From Sphingobium limneticum (GTDB lineage Bacteria; Pseudomonadota; Alphaproteobacteria; Sphingomonadales; Sphingomonadaceae), in contig NZ_VYPZ01000008.1 in assembly GCF_008710155.1 (NCBI RefSeq), positions 1-64,000 of the forward strand: a stretch of 64,000 nt of DNA, written 5' to 3'. Under the pieces are notes generated by a model. That model saw only the letters and a program-made list of their open reading frames with translations. It did not search any database and had not been told where the DNA came from. Shown here piece by piece: positions 32,298 to 41,350 of the stretch. The translations under genes and the position numbers were made by a program. Every line of letters begins with the position of its first letter. Position 1 is the stretch's first letter.

Positions 32298-34079
32298 TCA
32301 GGCGGCGAGGCGCAGGCAGTTACGGCCGCTATGCTTCGCGCGATAAAGCGCTTTGTCCGCCGCTTCCAACATGGCGGACCGATCGGACGCCCCGTCCAGT
32401 TCGACCAAGCCGGCACTGAACGTGATCGTGATAGCGACAGATGCTTCGACCAGAATCGGATCGACCATCAGGGCACGCAGCCGCTCGCACATGATGCTCG
32501 ATCGGTCGATGTCGCTATTCGCCAGCAGAATGGCGAATTCCTCGCCCCCCAGCCGTCCGATACTATCGCCGGTGCGCAACCCCAAGCGCAGGCGTTCGAC
32601 AAAGGCGCTGAGCACCCGGTCACCTGCGCCATGGCCGAAGCGATCGTTGACCGACTTGAAATGGTCAATGTCGATCAGAAGCAGTGAAGAGCGGGCGCCC
32701 ATCGCAGCGCGCGCGATCTCACGGTCCAGCTTTTCAAGGAAGGCGCGGCGACTGTCCGCACCGGTCAGCGAATCGCGTGCTGCCACCTGTTGAAGGGCGT
32801 GTTGGCGCGCCTTGTGCCGCGACATGTCGCGAATCATACTGACGACGCCGCTGGGCAGTCCGCGCTCGTCGATCATCGCGCGGCTTACCATTTCGCACCA
32901 TTCCAGCCCGTCGGCCATGACCAGCGGCCGGAACTCGACCTTATGGACCGAGCCGGGCTGCGCCAGCGCCCGCCGATAAGCGGCGATCACGACATCGCGA
33001 TCCTGTGGATCGACCAGATTGGCGGCCTCCTGCCCGACCAGCAGGTCCGGCGCACAACCGATCTGCTCGGTCGCCGACGGCGATGCATATTGGATCACGC
33101 CGTCCACGCCGATGTTGAGCACGACGTCGCCGCTATATTCGGCCATCGCCCGATAGCGCGCCTCGCTTTGCTGCAACATCTGGAACAAGCGCTTGCGGGC
33201 CGCCAGTTCGACCGCGACGGGCATGCACAGCAGAAAGCTGAGCGCGAGATAGAATTGGAAGAACTGGATGCGCTCGCCGGTCCCATCGGCAACCCAGGCC
33301 AGTGGGCCGATGTCCGCCATCGTAGCCTGCCCGCCGATCGCGGCCAGCAGGATGATGGCGAGAGCCGACCCCATATGACCGACGCGAAAGGCGATCAGCA
33401 CCAGCGGCAGTAGCGGCGCGAAGAGCAGCGGATAGCGCGCCCAGTGGAAGACATGGAAGGTCGTCAACGCAAACAGGGCAAGCAACAGCACCGCCTCCAC
33501 GCGCATCTGCGTCGATGCCTCATCCAGCCAACGGCGAAACTCGCCCTGGAAAGCCATGATAAGGATCGGTGCGCAGATCAGTCCGCCCAGCACATGGCCT
33601 GTGTACCATTGGACAAAGGCATGAGCGAAGGACACCAGCGTCAGGGTCGACGCGACCCAGGCAGCGCCAAGCCCGGCAAGGATATTGGCGGCGCCACATA
33701 GCGCGATGACGAAGACGACCAGCGGACGTATCGCTCCTGTGACCAGCCTGTCGGCCACGAACCAGCGACAGATGACGACCACGATCAGCGATTCGAGGAT
33801 GTTGATCCCCGCCATCGGCAACGCCGCGATCGCCCCCATGCCGACCCATGCTGTCGCCGCCGCACTGGCGATGCCGCAGGCGATGATGGTGCGCGGCCAA
33901 TGCGCTGTCCGCGATGTCAGCAATTCCGCCATCAGGAAGGCGTTGGCTGCCCAGATGAAGGCCAGTCCTCCTTCGAAGCGGGACATGGACAGGGCCAGCG
34001 AGGCCACCGCAAAATAGACGCAGCCGGTCGAGATCGGCGCAATCCAGGATCGGGGGTGGCGGAGGGCGGTACGCGGCAT
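32298..34079 (-). CDS. Membrane-bound diguanylate cyclase with MASE1, PAS and GGDEF domains
   Basis: A 593-residue protein. Residues about 10-300 hold eight or so transmembrane helices of MASE1 type (GGLAFIWAANAFLMAELL). A PAS domain follows (ARYRAMAEYSGDVVLNIGVDGVIQYASP, in segments, to about 430). The GGDEF domain has RLGGEEFAILL with an intact GGEEF active site (about residue 511) and IDIDHFKSVNDRFGH for GTP and metal. No EAL domain and no RxxD inhibitory site before GGEEF are apparent. It should make c-di-GMP in response to an unknown signal; the two PilZ proteins in the window are possible receivers. Confidence 0.9.
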   Translation of the reverse strand: MPRTALRHPRSWIAPISTGCVYFAVASLALSMSRFEGGLAFIWAANAFLMAELLTSRTAHWPRTIIACGIASAAATAWVGMGAIAALPMAGINILESLIVVVICRWFVADRLVTGAIRPLVVFVIALCGAANILAGLGAAWVASTLTLVSFAHAFVQWYTGHVLGGLICAPILIMAFQGEFRRWLDEASTQMRVEAVLLLALFALTTFHVFHWARYPLLFAPLLPLVLIAFRVGHMGSALAIILLAAIGGQATMADIGPLAWVADGTGERIQFFQFYLALSFLLCMPVAVELAARKRLFQMLQQSEARYRAMAEYSGDVVLNIGVDGVIQYASPSATEQIGCAPDLLVGQEAANLVDPQDRDVVIAAYRRALAQPGSVHKVEFRPLVMADGLEWCEMVSRAMIDERGLPSGVVSMIRDMSRHKARQHALQQVAARDSLTGADSRRAFLEKLDREIARAAMGARSSLLLIDIDHFKSVNDRFGHGAGDRVLSAFVERLRLGLRTGDSIGRLGGEEFAILLANSDIDRSSIMCERLRALMVDPILVEASVAITITFSAGLVELDGASDRSAMLEAADKALYRAKHSGRNCLRLAA

Positions 34080-34148
34080 GTCGCGGGCGGTGCTACCCCT
34101 TCATTCTTAATATTTATTATCAGGCGCCGACACGTCGTGACGATAGCG

Positions 34149-35612
34149 TTACGGCTTCGCCAGCACGCTATGCCAACCCGCCAGCCGCGCAGCCCGGACA
34201 TCCGCCTTCATGGCCGGCACGAATCGCGTCGATGCCGAAGCCATATGGGTCGCTGCCTCCAGCGACGGGAACAGGCCACACCCCAGTCCCGCCAGCATCG
34301 CCGCACCCCGTGCCGTCGTTTCGACATCGGCCGGCCGTTCGACGGGCAGGTCCAGCATGTCCGCCATATCCTGCGCAATCCAGTCGTTGGCGCTCATCCC
34401 GCCGTCGATACGCAGCATGCGCCAAGGCGCGCCGTCGGCTGCGAAAGCCGCGGCCAGATCATGCACCTGATGCGCCATCGATTCGAGCGCGGCGCGGATG
34501 ATATGCGCGCGGCCGGTGCCATGGGTGAGGCCGCTGATGATACCGGTCGCTTCCGGCCGCCAATAAGGGGCGCCAAGGCCAGCCAAGGCGGGGAGCAGAA
34601 CCACGCCGCCATTGTCGGGCACGGACCGGGCGATCGCGTCGGTATCCGCGGCCGCCGCGATCAGGCCGAGACTGTCGCGCAACCATTGGATCAGGCTGCC
34701 GGCAACGAAGATGGACCCTTCCAGCGCATAATGGCGGCGGCCATCAATCTGGCAAAGGACCGTGCCGAGCAGACGATGGGCGGAGATGGGGAGCCGATCG
34801 CCCAGCGACGCCAGCACGAACGCACCGGTGCCCAGCGTCGCCTTAACCGCGCCCGGTGCCAGGCAGCCCTGCCCGATGGCTGCCGCCTGCTGATCGCCGG
34901 CCAGACCGCAGATTGGGATCGGTTCGCCCAGCAGGTCGGGCAGGGTCGCGCCGAAATCGCCGGCATTGTCGACGATGGCCGGCAGAGCGCTTTCCGGTAC
35001 GCCAAACAGGTCGCACAGTTCCGCGTCCCAGCCCGCCCCGTCCAACGCCATCAACTGGGTGCGGCTGGCATTGCTGGCGTCGCTGATGTGCAGCCCGCCA
35101 GTCAGCTTCCAGACCAGCCAGCTTTCGATCGTGCCGAAGGCGAGCCGGTCGCCGGCCGCCGCCACCTGCGGCCAATGGTCGAGCATCCAGCGCATCTTGG
35201 TCGCGGAGAAATAGGGATCCAGGATCAGGCCGGTGCGCCGCTGGACCAGCGCTTCTTGGCCGCCCTGCCGCAGGATCGCGCACTGATCGGCGGTGCGCCG
35301 ATCCTGCCATACGATCGCCCGGCCCAGCGGATCGCCACTTTGCCGGTCCCAGGCGACGACCGTCTCCCGCTGGTTGGTGATGCCGATCGCGGCGATCCGG
35401 TCGGCGCCGCCCGCCCGCGCCACCATCTGCCGGGCGCAATCCAGCGTGTGCGTCCAGATTTCCGTCGCATCATGTTCCACCCATCCGGGCTGTGGATAAA
35501 ATTGGGTGAGGTCCGCCTGCGCCGTCGCCACGCGCGTACCATCAGGCGCGAACAGCATCGCTCTGGTCGATGTCGTCCCCGCATCCAGCACCAGCAGGTG
35601 ACCCTCGCTCAT
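34149..35612 (-). CDS. glpK: Glycerol kinase
   Basis: A 487-residue FGGY-family kinase that phosphorylates glycerol to glycerol 3-phosphate. Signatures include the N-terminal LLVLDAGTTSTRAMLF, GITNQRETVVAWD, the substrate segment VWQDRRTAD and the C-terminal MLRIDGGMSANDWIAQDMAD. The ATG at 35612 overlaps the glpD stop (ATGA) and has GGAGGAGAGG upstream, so it is co-transcribed with and coupled to glpD. No glpF transporter is seen in the window. Confidence 0.93.
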   Translation of the reverse strand: MSEGHLLVLDAGTTSTRAMLFAPDGTRVATAQADLTQFYPQPGWVEHDATEIWTHTLDCARQMVARAGGADRIAAIGITNQRETVVAWDRQSGDPLGRAIVWQDRRTADQCAILRQGGQEALVQRRTGLILDPYFSATKMRWMLDHWPQVAAAGDRLAFGTIESWLVWKLTGGLHISDASNASRTQLMALDGAGWDAELCDLFGVPESALPAIVDNAGDFGATLPDLLGEPIPICGLAGDQQAAAIGQGCLAPGAVKATLGTGAFVLASLGDRLPISAHRLLGTVLCQIDGRRHYALEGSIFVAGSLIQWLRDSLGLIAAAADTDAIARSVPDNGGVVLLPALAGLGAPYWRPEATGIISGLTHGTGRAHIIRAALESMAHQVHDLAAAFAADGAPWRMLRIDGGMSANDWIAQDMADMLDLPVERPADVETTARGAAMLAGLGCGLFPSLEAATHMASASTRFVPAMKADVRAARLAGWHSVLAKP

Positions 35613-37115
35613 GCCCTCTCCTCCAACCATCGCTCCAGTCGCTCCACCTGCTCTCGGTTCAGCCGCAGGCCGATCTTGCTGCGCCGCCAGAGTATGTCTT
35701 CGCTGGTCTGCGCCCATTCGCGGGTCATCATGTGGCGGACCTCCGCTTCGCTCAGTCCATGGCCGAAATCCAGACCCAACCCGCTCGGATCGGTGGCATC
35801 GCCCAGCCAGACCCGTGCCTGCGTACCATAAGCGCGAGCGATCCGGTCGAGCGTGGCCGGCGTCAGAAAGGCATAGTCGCGGGCCAGTCCGGCAGTGAGT
35901 TCGGCAAGGCCGGTCATCGGAAAATCGCCGCCGGGCAGGGGCGCGTCAGCAGTCCAATCCCCCCCTTGCAGAGCGGGCAGATAGGGTTTCAGCTGCTCCA
36001 CTGCCTCGGCCGCCAGATGACGATAGGTGGTGATCTTGCCCCCGAAGACGCTGAGCAGTGGCGCATCACCCGGTGCGCCATCAATGTCCAGTCGATAGCC
36101 GCGCGTCGCCGCCTCCGGCCGGCGAACCGTCGTCGACCAGCGGACGCACCCCGGCATAGGACCAGAGGACATCCGCCGGCGCGATCGGGCGCGCGAAGTA
36201 GCGATTGGCCGCCGCGCACAGATAAGCGATCTCCTCATCACTTGGGACGACATGGTCCAGCCCACCCTGATGATCCCGGTCGGTCGTGCCGATCAGGGTG
36301 AAGTCGCGCTCATAGGGAATGGCAAAGAAGATCCGGCCGTCGGGCAGCTGGAAGAAATAGGCATGGTCGTGATCGAACAGGCGCGGCACGACGATATGCG
36401 ATCCCCGGACCAGACGCATATGGCGATCGGTCGGCCGATGCGCGCGGTCCAGCAGGTCGAGTACGGCAGGGCCGGTGGCGTTGAAGACCGCACGGGCATG
36501 GAAGGCCTGCTCAAAGCCCTGCGTCGTTCGGGTCTGGATATGCCAGTTGCCCTCGACCCGTTCCAGCCGGACGACGGCGGTGCGAGTGCGAACGTCTGCC
36601 CCCAGATCGGCGGCATCGCGCGCATTGAGCAGGACCAGCCGGGCGTCATCGACCCAGCCGTCCGAATAGCAATAGGCCGGTCCGAAACCGGGCTTCAGTG
36701 CCTTACCCGCAGCATGGCGGCGCAGGTCGATCGCCTCGGTCGCGGGCAAAGCGCGACGACCGCCGATATGGTCGTAAAGGAAGAGGCCCAGCCGCAGCAT
36801 CCAGCGCGGGCGCAGGCCCTTGGTCCAAGGCAGGACGAAGCGCATCGGATGGATGATGTGCGGGGCGATCGCCCACAGCCGTTCCCGCTCGATCAGCGAT
36901 TCGCGCACCAGAGCGAAGGCATGATGTTCCAGATAGCGCAGGCCGCCATGGATCAGCTTGGTCGAGGCAGAGGATGTGCCGCTGGCAAGGTCGCCCTTCT
37001 CCAGCAGCAGCACGCGCGCGCCGCGCCCGGCGGCGTCGCGGGCGATGCCGCAACCATTCACGCCGCCGCCAATGACGGCCAGATCGTAGATATCCGCTGC
37101 TTGCGTTTCGCTCAC
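35609..37115 (-). pseudogene. glpD: Aerobic glycerol-3-phosphate dehydrogenase, frameshifted
   Basis: The flavoenzyme oxidises glycerol 3-phosphate to dihydroxyacetone phosphate and feeds electrons to quinone. The N-terminal part starts at GTG 37115 (DLAVIGGGVNGCGIARDAAGRG, the FAD-binding motif) and reads to VRPLVDDGS. The rest (PEAATRGYRLDIDG, then APLLSVFGGKITTYRHLA) is in another frame. The break lies near 36115-36125 in the GC-rich TTCGCCGGCCGG. Total length of 1,507 bases equals one base more than an intact frame of about 502 codons. Everything else looks conserved, so a recent indel or a sequencing error is likely. Confidence 0.85.
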
Positions 37116-37162
37116 GCCTCATGATGTAGGCGGCGATGCCGGATGAGGGAACCGGCAAATAC

Positions 37163-37200
37163 AAAAGCCGGCGACGACATGCCATGGCATGCCGCCGCCG
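37163..37200 (-). terminator. GC-rich palindrome and terminator after the 37.2 kb gene
   Basis: CATGCCATGGCATG (37178-37191) is a perfect 14-base palindrome. It lies inside a larger GGCGGC...GTCGCCGGC stem that ends, on the minus strand, in CTTTTGT. It would terminate the gene at 37230-37841. Confidence 0.5.
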
Positions 37201-37229
37201 GGCCTTCGTCAGTCCCCGGACGAAGAAAG

Positions 37230-37841
37230 TCAGGCCAGGCTGTCGATCACCAGCCCGCTATTGCCGCTATCGGCGCTGTTCGCCGCGCTGCCGTACAACG
37301 ACTGAGACAGGCTGCTGCGCAGATTTTCGAGGAAGGCGATGATCGAATCCAGCTGATCCGTCGCACTGGTCGCGTCGGTGCTGCTGGTCGTGCTGCTGTC
37401 ATCGCTATCCTCGCTCGATGCCGATGGCGGCGGACCGGGCGGCGGGCCCCGCATGGCGCCGGGGCCACCGACCCCGCCCATGCCCTCGATGCTGAAGCTC
37501 TGATCTTCGCCACTGGCGTCGGCCGTAACGGTCGATCCGCCTGGTCCCTGCGCGAAGAAGCTTTGCAACGCAGCGGCCTGATCCTCGGTCAACGTCCCCG
37601 CCGACACCTGATCGTCGATCAACGAATCGATCCGGTCCTTCATCCCAGACGGGTCGAGCCGTGCGCTGCTATCGCTGGCGGAGGAAGAGAGGGCGCTGCC
37701 GATCGAATCCAGCGCGGTTTCCAGCGCGTCGCCATCGACTTGCGACAGCGACCCCGCCTCTACGGCGGCGCCGATCTTGCGGTCCATCATCGCGCGGGGC
37801 GATGGCGGCATGTTCATGGTATAGCTATTGATACTGGTCAT
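37230..37841 (-). CDS. Low-complexity protein with two helix-pair repeats, function unknown
   Basis: A 203-residue protein without cysteines or a signal peptide. Two similar amphipathic segments, DRKIGAAVEAGSLSQVDGDA (about 21-40) and DRIDSLIDDQVSAGTLTEDQ (about 69-88), suggest a duplicated helix-turn-helix or EF-hand-like fold lacking calcium loops. A Gly/Pro tract (GAMRGPPPGPPPSASS) and a Ser/Thr/Asp-rich linker follow. A final helix is DQLDSIIAFLENLRSSLSQSLYG. No family is recognised; composition suggests an exported or surface protein. The ATG at 37841 is chosen over an upstream in-frame start. Confidence 0.6.
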   Translation of the reverse strand: MTSINSYTMNMPPSPRAMMDRKIGAAVEAGSLSQVDGDALETALDSIGSALSSSASDSSARLDPSGMKDRIDSLIDDQVSAGTLTEDQAAALQSFFAQGPGGSTVTADASGEDQSFSIEGMGGVGGPGAMRGPPPGPPPSASSEDSDDSSTTSSTDATSATDQLDSIIAFLENLRSSLSQSLYGSAANSADSGNSGLVIDSLA

Positions 37842-37976
37842 GATTGAAGTCCCCACTTCATTTCAGTGAGGGCCATCATGCCGAAGAGATCTAAAAAAAC
37901 CTTGTATTTCAATGACGTAATTTATTGAAATATAAGCGCTACAGTCTTCAACCGACGGTTAACGCGGCTCGGGCAA

Positions 37977-38315
37977 TCAGGCTTTTTCCAACGTGCATTG
38001 CAGCGGATGCTGATTCTGCCGGGCGAAATCCATCACCTGATTGACCTTCGTTTCGGCCACTTCATAGCTGAATACGCCGCATATGCCGACGCCACGCTGA
38101 TGGACGTGCAGCATCACCCGCGTCGCTTCCTCCATATCCATGCGGAAGAAGCTTTGCAGCACATGGACGACGAACTCCATCGGAGTATAGTCGTCGTTGA
38201 GCATCAGCACCTTGTAGAGCGAAGGCTTCTTGGTGCGGGTTCGCGTGCGGGTGGCGATACCGACGTTGGGGCCGCCGGGGCCTTCGCCCTGATCGTCCGG
38301 ATCCTGGCCGGCCAT
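37977..38315 (-). CDS. clpS: ATP-dependent Clp protease adaptor ClpS
   Basis: ClpS hands N-degron substrates to ClpAP. The core [27 protein letters not shown] is followed by [29 protein letters not shown], both read in segments. It contains the substrate-pocket NDDYTPM motif and the histidine that caps the N-end residue. An N-terminal R-T-R-T-R-T-KK stretch precedes the domain. Start choice is unclear: ATG 38315 gives 112 residues, ATG 38354 gives 125 and ATG 38387 still more, none with a strong ribosome-binding site. clpA is not adjacent. Confidence 0.88.
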   Translation of the reverse strand: MAGQDPDDQGEGPGGPNVGIATRTRTRTKKPSLYKVLMLNDDYTPMEFVVHVLQSFFRMDMEEATRVMLHVHQRGVGICGVFSYEVAETKVNQVMDFARQNQHPLQCTLEKA

Positions 38316-38444
38316 GGTGACGGGGCCTGCATGGGATGGGGTAAAGCTGTTCATGATGCCCAAGGATATGGCGATTTCCCGCTCCATGGCAAGGGGCGGG
38401 ATGTTCGATCCGACGGCTGGCGGCAATAATTCAACGTTAACGCG

Positions 38445-38484
38445 AAAGGGGCGCCGCCCTCCATCCGGAAAGCGACGCCCCTTT
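38445..38484 (-). terminator. Terminator after the phasin gene
   Basis: AAAGGGGCG and CGCCCCTTT form a nine-base stem around 22 bases. It lies just downstream of the phasin gene on the minus strand and ends in CCCCTTT. Confidence 0.65.
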
Positions 38485-38512
38485 CAGGCTATGCTTGGAA
38501 AAGCGTGGCCGA

Positions 38513-39316
38513 TCAGGCGGCCAGCGCCTTCACCTTGTCCGTCACCAGCGTCACGCGGGCGGTCAGCGGCTGGGCGACTTCGCCGGCCAGCTTCATCATC
38601 GCTTCGCTGTTCTTGGCGGCTTCCTTGGTGAACTCGTCGAAGCTGCTCGACAGGAGCTGGCTCTGGAGCTGGAAGAATTCGGTCGGCGTCTTGACGGTCG
38701 AGAAGCTCTTGAACGAGGCGGTCGCCTTTTCGAAGTTCTTCTTGCTGTAGTCGACGGCTTCCTGGCCGAGCGTTTCGATGCCCTTGGCCGCGATCTTGCC
38801 CGATTCGACCAGCGCTTCGACATTGCCCTTGGCGATGTCGCTCAGCTCTTCGATGGCCTTGGTCGACTTTTCGACATGGCCCTTCGCCTTTTCGTTGAAG
38901 TCGGCATAGGCGGTTTCGAACTTGGCCTTGGTATCTTCGGCGAACTTCTTTCCGGTTTCAATGACGTCGGTCATGCTTTTTGTTCCTTCTGCGGGCAGCG
39001 GCTGGGTCGCGATGGGTTCGGCCTTTTCGATCAGGCTCTCTGTAGTTTCGAGTATCGACGAAGGGGTCGGCGTGGGCGCCGGCGTAGGGGTGGGCGTCGG
39101 CGCGGGAGTTGGCGTCGGCTCCTTCTGCGGATTGGTGTCGATCGGTTTCACCGCGGCTGAGATCGCAGCCGGCTTTCTGAGCGCGGGCGCGGGTTTCTTG
39201 ACCGGCGCGCTGCCGATAGCTGATTCAGCCGCCTTGAGCGCCTCGGTCGCCGACAGCGTCGTCGAGCCGGTCTTGCCACGCGGACTGACCTTTGGGGCCT
39301 TTGGTGAAACAGCCAT
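38513..39316 (-). CDS. phaP: Phasin (PHA granule-associated protein) with Pro/Thr-rich N-terminal extension
   Basis: A 267-residue phasin. The C-terminal 150 residues are the classic phasin helix bundle (TDVIETGKKFAEDTKAKFE...YSKKNFEKATASF...TEFFQLQSQLLSSSFDEF), which coats PHA granules. The N-terminal 110 residues are basic and then rich in PTPTPAPTPT repeats, recalling PhaF-like linkers. ATG 39316 has GGAGG six bases upstream. An internal ATG at 38974, with AAGGA upstream, would give a canonical 153-residue phasin. A strong inverted repeat (39330-39392) lies directly upstream. phaC precedes it on the same strand. Confidence 0.85.
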   Translation of the reverse strand: MAVSPKAPKVSPRGKTGSTTLSATEALKAAESAIGSAPVKKPAPALRKPAAISAAVKPIDTNPQKEPTPTPAPTPTPTPAPTPTPSSILETTESLIEKAEPIATQPLPAEGTKSMTDVIETGKKFAEDTKAKFETAYADFNEKAKGHVEKSTKAIEELSDIAKGNVEALVESGKIAAKGIETLGQEAVDYSKKNFEKATASFKSFSTVKTPTEFFQLQSQLLSSSFDEFTKEAAKNSEAMMKLAGEVAQPLTARVTLVTDKVKALAA

Positions 39317-39329
39317 GACCATCCTCCGT

Positions 39330-39392
39330 TTGTTGCACTGCACAATAAGCCTTTTGCACTGCGTCTGCAACTATTATTGTGCAGTGCAACAA
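39330..39392 (-). promoter_or_regulatory. Putative PhaR operator: 18-base perfect inverted repeat
   Basis: TTGTTGCACTGCACAATA (39330-39347) is exactly mirrored by TATTGTGCAGTGCAACAA (39375-39392). The 27-base centre contains another TTGCACTGC. PhaR repressors of alphaproteobacteria bind TGC-rich dyads of this kind. It sits 14 bases before the phasin ATG, between phaC and phaP. Confidence 0.65.
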
Positions 39393-39467
39393 AATTGACA
39401 TCGACGATCCGACCGCCTTTCTACACGGCCGGCCGAAAGGCCCGGAAATACGGGCTTCCGCGTCCTT

Positions 39468-41207
39468 TTATCGAGCCTTTACGTAGCGGCCCGGCGCATC
39501 CTCGATCGCCTTCAAACGACCCTTCCCCGGCTGCCGCGCGCCCTTCGTGGGCACCTGACGCGAATCACGGTCGCCGATCCAGGCACGCCAATCCGGCCAC
39601 CAACTGCCCTTCGTCTCGATCGCCACTGCAAGAAAATCGTCCAGCGTCGCCTGCGGTTCTGTGGAAGCCCAATATTGATATTTATTCGCCGCCGGCGGGT
39701 TGACCACCCCGGCGATATGGCCCGACCCCGCCAGCAGGAAGCGCATTGGCCCGGACAGATTTTCGGTCAGTTTCCAAACGCTTTCCAGCGGCGCGATATG
39801 ATCCTCCCGCCCGGCCTGCACGTAGGCGGGGGTCATCACCTTGGTCAGGTCGATCGGCGTGCCGTCCACGCTGATAGCGCCGGGTACGACCAGCAGATTG
39901 TCACGATAGAGCTGGGTCAGATAATCCCTGTGCCAGCGGGCCGGCAGATTGGTCGTGTCGCCATTCCAGTAGAGCAGGTCGAAGGGCGGATAATCCATGC
40001 CGAGTAGATAATTATTGACGACATAATTCCAGATCAGGTCGCGCCCGCGCAGCAGGTTGAAGGTCGCAGCCATGTAGCGCCCGTCGAGAAACCCCTTGGA
40101 CGAAAGCTGTTCGACCATCTTCATCTGATCGTCATCGACGAACAGGGTCAGGTCGCCGGCCTGGGCGAAATCCACCTGTGCGGTGAAGAAGGTGGCGCTG
40201 GCGACCTTATCCCCCTGCCCCCGCGCCGCCAGCAGCGCCAGCGTCGCGGCCAGCGTGGTGCCGGCCACGCAATAACCGATCGTGTGGACGCTCTCCACCT
40301 TCAGCAGGTCGCGCACCGTGTCGATCGCGTCGATCTGACCGCGCAGGATATAATCGTCCCAGACCAGATCCTTCATCGAGGCGTCGGCGGATTTCCACGA
40401 CACCAGAAACACGCTGATCCCCTGATCCACCGCCCATTTGACGAAGCTTTTTTCCGGCGACAGGTCGAGAATATAGAAACGGTTGATCCAGGGCGGGAAG
40501 ATGATGAGCGGCGTTTCCAGCACCGTTTCCGTCGACGGCGCATAATGAATCAGCTGATAGAGCGGGGTTTCGTGAATGACCTTGCCCGGCGTCGCGGCGA
40601 TATTGCGGCCCAGCTCGAACTGGGTGCCGTCGGTATGGGTCAGCTGCCCTTTCTCCAGGTCGGCGAGCATATGCTTCAAGCCCTTGACCAGATTTTCGCC
40701 GCCGCTTTCGATCGTCTTTTTCATGACGATCGGGTTGGTGAGCGGGAAATTCGACGGGGACAGGGCGTCCAGCATGCCGGTGGTCGTGAAACGCAGCTTC
40801 TGCTTCACCTTGGGATCGACGCCATCGACCGCGTCGGTCAGGCGCGTCAGATAATCCGACACGAGCAGATAGCTTTGGCGGATGAGGTCGTAAAAGGGAT
40901 GCTCCGTCCAGGCGGGATCGGCGAAGCGACGGTCGCGCGCCGCCGCCGGGCTGCCGGCCGGGGCGGGATCGGGCTGATCGCGCAGCAGGCCGCCCGAATC
41001 CAGGAAACGCTGCCACAAAGCCAGTCCTTCGTCGGCGAAACTGGTCTGGATGCGCGACACGGTTTCGGGATCGAAGGGCAACACGCGGCCCGTCGCGCCC
41101 GCCGCCTGTTCCAGCATCAATTGCTGGGCGCGGCCGATGACCTGCGTCCATTGCTGCATCTGTTCCAGGGTCGGCAGATGGGGTTCCATGACATCGGTTC
41201 TATCCAT
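39468..41207 (-). CDS. phaC: Class I poly(3-hydroxyalkanoate) synthase
   Basis: A 579-residue PHA synthase that polymerises hydroxyacyl-CoA on granules. The catalytic cysteine lies in the lipase-like box GYCVAG (about residue 312), with catalytic Asp and His in FVDDD/REDHIAPL and GSGHIAGVVNPP. The N-terminal region contains PFYDLIRQSYLLVSDYL. Length and lack of an adjacent phaE point to class I. ATG 41207 follows AGGAGGAGCAAGG. The gene is upstream of the phasin on the same strand and divergent from the aminotransferase at 41351. Confidence 0.94.
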   Translation of the reverse strand: MDRTDVMEPHLPTLEQMQQWTQVIGRAQQLMLEQAAGATGRVLPFDPETVSRIQTSFADEGLALWQRFLDSGGLLRDQPDPAPAGSPAAARDRRFADPAWTEHPFYDLIRQSYLLVSDYLTRLTDAVDGVDPKVKQKLRFTTTGMLDALSPSNFPLTNPIVMKKTIESGGENLVKGLKHMLADLEKGQLTHTDGTQFELGRNIAATPGKVIHETPLYQLIHYAPSTETVLETPLIIFPPWINRFYILDLSPEKSFVKWAVDQGISVFLVSWKSADASMKDLVWDDYILRGQIDAIDTVRDLLKVESVHTIGYCVAGTTLAATLALLAARGQGDKVASATFFTAQVDFAQAGDLTLFVDDDQMKMVEQLSSKGFLDGRYMAATFNLLRGRDLIWNYVVNNYLLGMDYPPFDLLYWNGDTTNLPARWHRDYLTQLYRDNLLVVPGAISVDGTPIDLTKVMTPAYVQAGREDHIAPLESVWKLTENLSGPMRFLLAGSGHIAGVVNPPAANKYQYWASTEPQATLDDFLAVAIETKGSWWPDWRAWIGDRDSRQVPTKGARQPGKGRLKAIEDAPGRYVKAR

Positions 41208-41350
41208 GGCCACCTTGCTCCTCCTGGCATCATCATGCTGCGCCGCTTTCACTGGCGTGTCGCTATCGGCCGGGTTATAGCCAGATTGTGACACGTCAAC
41301 GGCGTGCCGCGCACTATTCCCTACAGAGAGCTTTCAGGAAAGCCCCTATA

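Noticed and set aside
33900..35831. 643-codon plus-strand frame opposite glpK and the GGDEF gene
   Set aside because: Antisense to two well-supported genes; no domains recognised.
35609..37115. Programmed frameshift in glpD
   Set aside because: No slippery heptamer or stimulatory structure was seen, and glpD is not known to use recoding; an indel is simpler.
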